In this document: positions 56,311-64,000 of the stretch, in pieces
Layout: every line of letters begins with the position of its first letter
Numbering within the stretch: the stretch's first letter is position 1
Assembly: GCF_958298935.1 (NCBI RefSeq)
Contig: NC_084930.1
Span: 21,426,001 to 21,490,000 of the forward strand
Direction of reading: 5' to 3'
Length of the DNA stretch: 64,000 bases
DNA from: Phragmites australis
Lineage: Eukaryota; Streptophyta; Magnoliopsida; Poales; Poaceae
Notes under the pieces: model-generated
What the model saw: only the letters and a program-made list of their open reading frames with translations
The model's database searches: none
Told to the model about the DNA's origin: nothing
Translations under genes and position numbers: made by a program

Positions 56311-56639
56311 GTCCACCTCGAATAGCCCGATGTTGTATCGTTTAAATTCTACACTCTGTTTAATGAATAAGCAAAGCTCTTGCAACATGTTTTCTTAAAC
56401 AAAACGAAATCTGTGGTTTTATAAATCTGACTTAGTTCCCCTAAAGTTTGGGCACCCCAATTGGAGGCTTGCTATTTCTGGCTCCTTGTGGAAGTTAATA
56501 TATTTTTATTACTATCTTTTTATTTCCCCTTGATGGGAATATCTCGGTTGTAATATGTGATGACTCAAACTTATTCTGGGCTTCCCTCTTTTGGATTTAT
56601 ATCTGCTAGCTACATCTTATTATCTGTCTTTATGTGATT
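56311..56639. other. Boundary region; nothing recognised
   Basis: AT-rich, with no ORF or repeat I can assign. It may include the 5' part of the next LINE. Confidence 0.3.
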
Positions 56640-59600
56640 TGGATGCACACTTATAGTTGGTCTCACTCCCACATATTTCATATTTGGGTGAATCAATCCT
56701 TTTTATTCATCTCAAATGGCTGTACAACATAATACTATATTTAGTGATTGGAAAGTATTGTGCTAGAGGAATTAATGCAGAAAAGAATTGGGATGCAATT
56801 AAAAGTAAAATCATTGAGAAAGATTGTGATATCCTCTCCGTACAAGAAACTAAAAGATCAACTTTTGACAGTAGCTATATCAAAAAGTTCTGCCCATCTC
56901 AATTTGACTTCTTTGAATTTTTACCATCTAATGGTGCTTCTGGTTGATTCTCATAGCCTGAAAAAGCCACAAATTCACAGATCATCTTTGTTTGCAAAAT
57001 GACTTCTCACTCTCAGTGGACCTCATTTCAGTCACATCTAGGGCTAGGTGGACTCTAACAAATGTTTATGACCCCTGTACACTGGACAAGAAACTTATTT
57101 TCCTTGATTGGCCGACTACAAGGGATTAAAATGGTAGATGAAGTTGACTGGCTAATTCTAGGGGATTTTAATCTAATCCATACTCAATCTGACATAAGCA
57201 AACTAGGCGCTAATATTAATGGGGTGTTCTTGTTTAATGAAGCTATAAGCAAACTAGGGTTAGTTGAATTACCTCTTAAGGGCAGATCCTTTACCTTGTC
57301 CAATAAGCAACATAATCCTCTCTTGGAAAGGCTTGACTGGTTTTTTACCTCAAATACGTGGACTCTGAACTATCCAGGCTTTGTTGTTACACCACATTCG
57401 AGAGATAATTTTGGTCATGTCCCCTGCCTAGTTACCATAGCCACTAATATTCCTAGAGCTAAAGCTTTTCAGTTTGAAAACTTTTGGATAGAGCATGATG
57501 GTTTTCTTCAAGTGGTATAGCATGCTTGGTCCATCCCAGTGAATCCGACAGATAAAGCTAAGAGAATTGGGGCCAAATTAAAAAAAATCTAAGAAGGGTA
57601 CTTAGAGCTTGGCAGACTAACCTCTCCAACCTGAAAACAGTCATTTCAAATACAAAGTTGATCATTATCCTTATAGATACTATTGAGGAGGCTAGATACA
57701 TGAGCATAGAAGAGTGGAACTTCAGAAAACTTCTACAAAGTCATCTAACTACTATCCTTAAGAAACAAAAAAAATCTATTAGAAACAAAGGGGAATAATC
57801 AAGTGGATAAAATTTGGAGATGAAGGGACACATTTATTCCATTCAAATGCTATTGTCAAGTATAGAAAGAATTTGATCACAATCATAACTAATAATATTG
57901 GTCAGACTCACACTGCTCATGAGGATAAAGCATCTCTATTATGGGAAGCATACAGACAAAGACTTAGAACTACAAATTTTCAATGCGTACATTTTGATCT
58001 AGAAAGTTTACTTGAAACTGCAACAAATCTAGAATGGCTTGAGTCATCCTTTACCAAAGAAGAAATTGATAAATTAGTTGAAAACTTCCCTTCATTCAAA
58101 TCACCAAGACCAGATGGCTTTAACACTGATTTCTTAAAGAATTGTTGGCCTATCATTGTATGACTTATGTCAGGCTTTCAGTGATGTCAATGTCTACACT
58201 TAGAGTATCAATGGTTCATATGTCACTCTTGTCCCTAAGAATGATGCCTCAATATTGGTGGGAGATTTCAGACCCATTTCTTTACTGAATTGTTCTATCA
58301 AAATCATAGCAAAAATTATGGCATAAAGGTTGCAACAAGTCATTCTTCCCCTTGTGCATCAAAATCAATATGGGTTCATAAAGAAGAGAACCATTTAGGA
58401 TCGAAGGATCTGCATGTTTGTCACAAGACTAAAAGAGAATTAATTATCCTCAAATTGAGCTTTGAAAAAGCATATGATATGATTGGCATCAAGTTATCCC
58501 GGCAATCCTTCAACATAAAGGTTTTGCGCATAAATGGATTCAATCATTTATGTTTTCTGGAACTTCATCTACCCTTCTCAATGGCGTCCCAGGGAAAATC
58601 TTTCATTGTCGTAGAGGAGTCAGGCGAGGAGATCCTTTATCTCCTCTCCTTTTTGTACTGGATGGTAACTTACTTCAAATAATCCTCAACAAAGCCAAGG
58701 ATCAAGGTCTTTTATCTATACCTATTCATGGATCAAGAGCTTATTTTTCAATCATATAATATGCAAATGACACCCTCATAATCATGGAAGTTTGTTCCAA
58801 GCAGCTTTTCACTCTTAAGGTCCTACTAAATACTTTTGTAGAGTCTACAGGCTTCAAGGTAAACTACCACAAATCATGCATGTCTCCTATTAATTTGGAC
58901 GCCACTAGGATGAATCTGCTCTCCAATACCTTCAATTGCAAAATGGACTCCCTTCCTTTTACCTATCTTGGTCTCCATTTAGGACTCACCAAACCAAAAA
59001 TTGAAAACTTCACTCCTTTGGTTCAGAGAATTGAAAGGAGGCTGGTTAGGTGCTCTTGCTTTCTTACACAAGGGGGTAAGCTGGAAATGGTTAATTCATG
59101 CTTGTCCTCATTGCCTACCTTCTACATGTGTACTCTCATGTTACCCTCAACCATGATCAAGAAGATTGACAAATACAGAAAGCACTCTCTTTGGAGAGGT
59201 TCTAACATAAACACTAGAAAACAGCCACTGACAGATGGACTTGGCATAACCAAGATTAGTGTCCAAAACAAAGTGCTCCTTTCGAAACATTTGGATAAAC
59301 TCTTCAATAACCAAGACCTTCCTTGGGTCAAACTAGTTTGGCATAACTATTATTCCAATGGAACTCTTCCAAGCATGAGAAAAAAGGGATCTTATTGGTG
59401 GCAAAGCATTACTCATATTCTATATACTTTCAAAGGTCTAGAAATTGCACGGATAGGAGATGGGAGAACTATTCATTTCTGGCAAGACATATGGAAAGGT
59501 TTGATCTTGATGCAATCTTTCCCTGAGCTATATTCCTTCTCAAAGATCAAAAATAGCTCACCAGCTTCAGCTCTCAACATACCTAATTTATATGATTTAT

Positions 59601-60148
59601 TCCATTTACCTCTCTCAGCTTAGGTTTTCTCTCATCTACAATCCCTGCACTCCATAATTGACACAGGCTGCAGCTCTCTATAAGATCAGACACTTGGAAA
59701 CATATTTGGGGTAACTCACCTTTTTCATAAAAAAAAGGCGCACAAATTTTTAATGGGGCACACTCCAATTCATCCAGCATTCAGATGGATCTGGATATCT
59801 TCTTGTGAGAAAAAGCATAAAGTTTTCTTTTTGTTGCTTCTCAAAGACGGACTAAACTCAAGAGGATGATAAGGAGAAATATGATATTGGATTATTACAA
59901 TTGTGAACTCTGCATTTGGCAAAGAGAGGGGACAACTTCTCATTTTTTATTCAAATCTCCTGGAGGAGACTCAACCTCCATAATTCCCTCTTTGGCTGGC
60001 TGGCTGCATAGGCCAAGTGCTTCTCGCCCTTTTCCTCCCTCTACTTTTCCTTTTTTGGTTTTGTCGGCCTGTTGTATCTTTGGACTTTTTTTCTACTCTA
60101 TCAATATAATCTGGCGGGGCTCCTGCCGATCATTTAAGAAAAATACCA
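56640..60148 (+). mobile_element. L1-type LINE 2, 5'-truncated, broken
   Basis: ORF2 only. Endonuclease: CARGINAEKNWDAIKSKI (56758 on) and LILGDFNLIHTQSD (57148 on). RT: LVENFPSFKSPRPDGFNTDF (58080 on), RRGVRRGDPLSPLLFVLDG (58610 on) and a catalytic box that reads YANDTLII near 58760, where YADD is expected. The RT thumb and connection lie in one 279-residue frame (58784-59623), with LPFTYLGLHLGLTKPKIENF and KLEMVNSCLSSLPTFYMCTL. A decayed zf-RVT domain follows to about 59990. The 3' end is near 60148 with a short A-rich tail (TTTAAGAAAAATA). No ORF1 is readable. Confidence 0.87.
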
Positions 60149-60165
60149 TGCAAAGGGGTTATGTT

Positions 60166-60180
60166 TAATCCTTGCATATC
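60166..60180. repeat. Target site duplication of LINE 3, left
   Basis: TAATCCTTGCATATC, matching TAATCCTTGCACATC at 60777-60791 with one difference. Confidence 0.85.
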
Positions 60181-60776
60181 TTTTTTCAAGATCGTGCTTT
60201 GCACGTAAGTTCCAGTATAAATACTACACCAAACATAAAGATTAAGAGAAGTAGAGTTTACAAGCGACCCAACACACCTAAAACCATTAGTGGACTACTT
60301 GGTCCATAAGAACACGACTATAACCGACATGACTGAACCAAATCCAACAACACCGCTAACCCGACTCTGTTTCAGAGCGATGCCTCATCCATGATGAGCT
60401 GCACGAGCGCCGTCGGCAGCAACGACCTCCCTCGGAAGACCTTCTTATTCCTCTCATTCCAGATCAGATCCACTAGAGCACCAGCAGGACGAGGGAGTCA
60501 AATGACTGAAGACGAGCCTTGTACACCTCCTTTTTGCTTCGGAGCCACCAATCAACGAAGTTGTCCATGGGCAATAGGGAACAGCTGCCAATGGCACCGG
60601 CGAAACAAAAAATCTCTGTTATAGACACAACCAATGAGAAGGTGGTCCAGAAGTTCATCCTGCTGAGAGCAGAGAGCACACGGGCCATGGTTCCTGAATC
60701 CATGGCATTGTAGCCGCTCCGAATTTGGTGGAGCACCAGCCAACCAAAGAAGTGACATTTAGTCGGAGCCGTGACC
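60181..60776 (-). mobile_element. L1-type LINE 3, short 5'-truncated copy
   Basis: Starts on the plus strand with TTTTTT (the poly-A tail of a minus-strand insert) and ends exactly at a 15-bp target duplication. Its coding content is the last part of ORF2: zf-RVT residues (e.g. NFVDWWLRSKKEVYKARLQS at 60560-60500, minus strand), with stops and frame changes. The structure is a textbook target-primed reverse transcription product that aborted after about 600 bp. Confidence 0.87.
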
Positions 60777-60791
60777 TAATCCTTGCACATC
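60777..60791. repeat. Target site duplication of LINE 3, right
   Basis: TAATCCTTGCACATC. Confidence 0.85.
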
Positions 60792-61835
60792 CAAACAACC
60801 CTTTTATGTTTTCTAAAGCCAATGATCCAAACCTTGGTTCCTTTTTATTAAAATTCAAACATTGTGATTCTCCTGTGCGTCTCAAATAGATATTTCAAAT
60901 CTGAAGGTATAAGGATGTACCTCTAGTTACAGAGTCTTTAGGAGAGCTCGTAGTCAACCAATTTTAAATTCGAGCCATAGTACTTGATAACTATTTAGAT
61001 TTGCCATACGAAAGTGGTATTTACAGGTTCACCTCATAATGTATCATAATATTATACTTTTATTTTTTTAGAAATAAAAGGAGATGACCAACCGATCCAT
61101 GATCGCTAAGAAAATGAAATTAGGCTAGATAATCCTAGAAAATTAATCCCTTTATTCGGTTAACCCTGACCAATGGATGCAGATAGATTGGAGTCGACCT
61201 AGTTAGGACGCACATAGCCGACTTAACGCCCATATACCAAAACCCAATTTAGAAAGGTCAATTAGTATTCATTTACCAACAACCAACTTATGTAAGAACC
61301 CAAAAGGTAGGTCCACTGAGATCACGGAAATAATTATACAAGTTTTATAATATAAACAAACAAGATATGGATTAAACCATGTAGACGTTAGTACAAGAGA
61401 AGATAGTAAACAACTTTTAGAGAGTCCATAAAATCAATGGAGAAATATTTTTCAATTAAAAAAGAGAAAACATAAAAAATTAGGTAACATAAAAAATCAA
61501 GTGAAAGGCTAATTGTACAATTGTGCGGACCAGTTAGATGAAAAATCATTAAATCCAAATAATATAGGAATTCATATAAAAACTAGACATGGAATTCGGT
61601 TTGTCATTGAAAATGGATGCACCTCAATTATCGTCCTTAAATCAGAATAATCAAAGAAAAAAATAAATTCTAGAAAAAGAGAATTAGTTTTGCTAATTGT
61701 GATAGTACTGTATTATAGTCAAGCTAATTATTGAGAAAATAAATGATTAAAGTTGTGTTCGACAAGTTGGGGTAATAAAAATGAAATAATGCTGCGGCGT
61801 TGATCATTTTCTTCTTCCGTTTACTCCATTGATCA
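60792..61835. other. AT-rich intergenic; nothing recognised
   Basis: No gene or element boundary is supported. It becomes more GC-rich abruptly at the MATE exon fragment. Confidence 0.4.
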
Positions 61836-62116
61836 ACTCGGCATGGCAAGAGCCCTGGACACCCTGTGCGGCCAAGCGTTCAGCGCCAGGCAGTACTACC
61901 TCCTCGGCATCTACAAGCAGCGCGCCATGCTACTGCTCACCACCGTGAGCATCCCCCTCGCCGTCGTCTGGTTCTACACTGGCCAGATCCTCCTCCTGTT
62001 TGGGCAAGACGCAGACATTGCGGGGGAGGCAGGCACCTACAGCCTGCTGCAGTGCCATGCCTGGTTCCTGCAGACGCAGAACATCGTTGTCCCGGTAATG
62101 GCCAGCGACGGCGTGA
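61836..62116 (+). pseudogene. MATE transporter copy C, exon 2 fragment
   Basis: Only the first half of exon 2 is present: ARALDTLCGQAFSARQYYLL, PLAVVWFYTGQILLLFGQDA, then EAGTYSLLQCHAWFLQTQN, breaking off after PVMASDG. Against copy B, 33 bp (11 codons, ARWMILALFAY in B) are missing between EAGT and LLQCH, in frame. The expected AG acceptor before CTCGGCATGGC reads AA, and no other exon is nearby. At 62116 it joins a Gypsy fragment in the opposite orientation. Copy C keeps the correct frame where copy B has its 2-bp insertion, so it serves as an internal reference. Confidence 0.88.
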
Positions 62117-63862
62117 TCTCGTTTTTATTCTTTAAGGAACGCATCTTCTCAATTGCCTTAATTTTTTCTGGATTTACCTCGATGCCCCGACTGGATACCA
62201 GAAAACCGAGTAACTTTCCCGACTCTACACCGAAGACATACTTCTCATGGTTTAGCATCATGCGGTGCTTCCTAAGGCTATCAAAAGTTTCTCGAAGGTC
62301 AGTGAGGAGGTCTTCCTTAGTCAACTCTCGACTACCACGTCATCAACATACGCTTCTACATTCCACCTGATCTGGTTGTAGAGGGTGAGCTAGACAGTAC
62401 TTTGGAAGGTAGCCCTAGCATTTTTTAGGCCAAAAGGCACCTTGACGTAACAATAAACTCGAAAAGGAGTTATGATTTTCTCCCCCGCCCTCTTTGCTCA
62501 TACTAATTTGGTGATATACTGAGTAAGCATCCAGGAAATTGAGCATTTCGCAACTAGAGGATCTTTTGGGCAGACTTTGTTGAGCTTGGTGAAGTCGATG
62601 CACATTCTCTATTTGCCATTGGACTTTTTCGCCATGACAGGGTTTACCAACTACTCTGGGTACATGAGTTCCCTTATGAAGCCCGCCTTCAGGAGTTTGT
62701 CTATTTCTTCCCGGATAACCTCTGTGCGATCGTCAGCAAACCATTGAAGCTTCTCCCATACTGGTCGGGCGTCAGGGTCATACTATGAGTTTGTGTTCAA
62801 TCACCTCTCTGAGAACTCTGGGCATATCAGACCGCTGCCAGGTGAACACATCCGAATTATCCCACAGGAACATGATGAGTGCGAGCTCTCATTAGGGATC
62901 CAGCGTAGTCCCGATCCAAACACATATAGATGGTTCTGCAAGGTTCAAGGGGACATTTTTACTTCATCACCTGACTTGGGTGCAATTTTAAGCTTTGGGA
63001 TCTTGATATCCTCTTTTGCAGTGTTGATCTCACGTCAAGGGGGCAAATCGTCTAGCTCGAGGCTCTTGCATTCACACTTTAGTGCCATGAATATGTCACC
63101 CTAGACTTGAATGACCCCCTTTGGACTTGATATCTTTATGATCTAGTATGAGTTATGGACCACTGCCATGAAATTGGCCAATGCTGATCGGCCAATGATG
63201 GCATTGTACTCCATGTGAAAATTGACCACATCAAATTGGAGCTTCTCCATCTGAAAGTTCTTCGAATCCCTAAACATCACTAATAGTGAGACCTGGCCGA
63301 GGGGTTTGGATGAAGCCTGTGAGGTAATGCCATGAAAGGTGTACTTTACCAATTCAATCTTGGATCTTGGTATCTTCATGTTATGTAGAGCTCCAGAAAA
63401 CAAGATATAAAGGGAACTCGCCCCATTCATCAGGATGTGGTTTACCTTGCAGTTGTAGATGGTGGGGTCAACTACTATTAGATAACGGCATGGGTTATTG
63501 ATGACTCCTATGCAATTGGACATGTCCAAGGAGATCGGAATGTCCACCCACTTAAGGGCCTTGGGTTGCACATGGGTGGTGGAAAGGATTTCCCGCTCTG
63601 TAACTTTGGTGTATCACTTGGACTCATAACTAGTTGATTCTCCAAATAGGTGTCTAACCTCATGAGACCTAGCCTGGTACAAGAGGTCATCTTTCATGAT
63701 TAGGGTTAGGTGGCCTAATCTCTCGAGGTGACTTATTGGGAGACTGCCTTGACTGGTCGACTTGGGAATCGGCTGGCTGTAGGTTGTCTTTGAAGATCAG
63801 ATGATCTGTTAACTCTTCTGGCATAGCATAGGTCTTAGGGACAAAATCACTGAGGTATCCGA
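62117..63862 (-). pseudogene. Gypsy protease and reverse transcriptase fragment
   Basis: On the minus strand an aspartic protease-like domain comes first (63571-63143, VNHILMNGASSLYILFSGAL and EYNAIIGRSALANFMAVVHN; the catalytic D-T-G is replaced by N-G-A). The RT follows, with stops: FADDRTEVIREEIDKLL, RMCIDFTKLNKVCPKD, FRVYCYVKVPFGLKNARATF, then YVDDVVV and FLVSSRGIEVNPEKIKAIEK (62230-62150). It looks like the Tat side of Gypsy, but that is a guess from the protease/RT style. No LTR is seen. It is cut on the left by MATE copy C and on the right by a CACTA terminus. Confidence 0.85.
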
Positions 63863-64000
63863 CACTACTATAGAATAGCCCTTATATGCCATCCCATCAC
63901 TGACAGTTCCTTATGAGCTGGCAGTAATGGAGTATCGCTGGCAGTAATGGAGTATCATTGTCAGTTCATATCAAGGACCAGCACTAAAAGTCCATTAAAA
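63863..64000. mobile_element. CACTA DNA transposon terminus, cut by the window end
   Basis: CACTACTATAGAATAGCCC is a canonical CACTA terminal repeat. It is followed by sub-terminal repeats: ATGCCATC, ACTGACAGTTC and two direct copies of GCTGGCAGTAATGGAGTATC near 63918 and 63938. The rest of the element is outside the window. Confidence 0.75.

Noticed and set aside
1..64000. A new multi-gene biological system
   Set aside because: Apart from the damaged MATE copies, every coding region I could identify belongs to a known plant transposable-element type. I found no cluster of unknown intact genes.

Overview
The window is repeat-rich plant nuclear DNA, most likely from a grass. The evidence is the set of superfamilies present: Copia and Gypsy LTR retrotransposons, L1-type LINEs, CACTA DNA transposons, and a split-exon MATE (DETOXIFICATION) transporter gene with GT-AG introns. 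I cannot name the species. There are no prokaryotic operons, no CRISPR array and no rRNA. The only host-type genes I can support are three MATE copies, all damaged.

Layout. 1-910: TE-derived sequence, possibly part of a Gypsy LTR. 911-16521: a decayed minus-strand Copia element with an extended gag and an extra 3' ORF region; it is split inside its integrase by a nested non-autonomous LTR element (7007-12518) that is full of tandem repeats and carries no gag-pol. 16522-17771: probable LTR-derived sequence. 17772-22876: a plus-strand LTR element with a broken gag and no pol. 23916-24960: a small CACTA-like element. 26888-27840: MATE copy A, a remnant. 29225-39510: MATE copy B, with a 6.7 kb antisense L1 LINE inside intron 1. 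39614-51248: a minus-strand Copia element with an internal gag-to-RT deletion. 41375-49027: inside that Copia element, a young Gypsy element of apparent CRM (centromeric) type, with near-identical 918-bp LTRs, a 5-bp target duplication and nearly intact polyprotein ORFs. 51249-56310: a decayed plus-strand Copia 3' half. 56640-60148: a plus-strand L1 LINE. 60181-60776: a short 5'-truncated minus-strand LINE bounded by 15-bp target duplications. 61836-62116: MATE copy C, an exon fragment. 62117-63862: a Gypsy protease-RT fragment. 63863 to the end: the terminus of another CACTA element.

The region is a stack of insertions into and around a former MATE gene cluster. The most recent large event is the CRM-like element, which landed in the RNase H region of a Copia element that itself lies about 100 bp downstream of MATE copy B. 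Each MATE copy has a different kind of damage. A has a splice-donor loss, a nonsense codon and an internal deletion. B has two small insertions and an apparent loss of its start codon. C is a single exon with an in-frame deletion, fused to a Gypsy fragment.

I did not find a new enzymatic or defence system. The least explained signal is a short dyad motif (6-8 bp arms around a 3-nt loop, usually containing GGA/TCC). It recurs in the LTR or non-coding parts of three unrelated LTR element families here, and in one of them it also sits inside translatable sequence.
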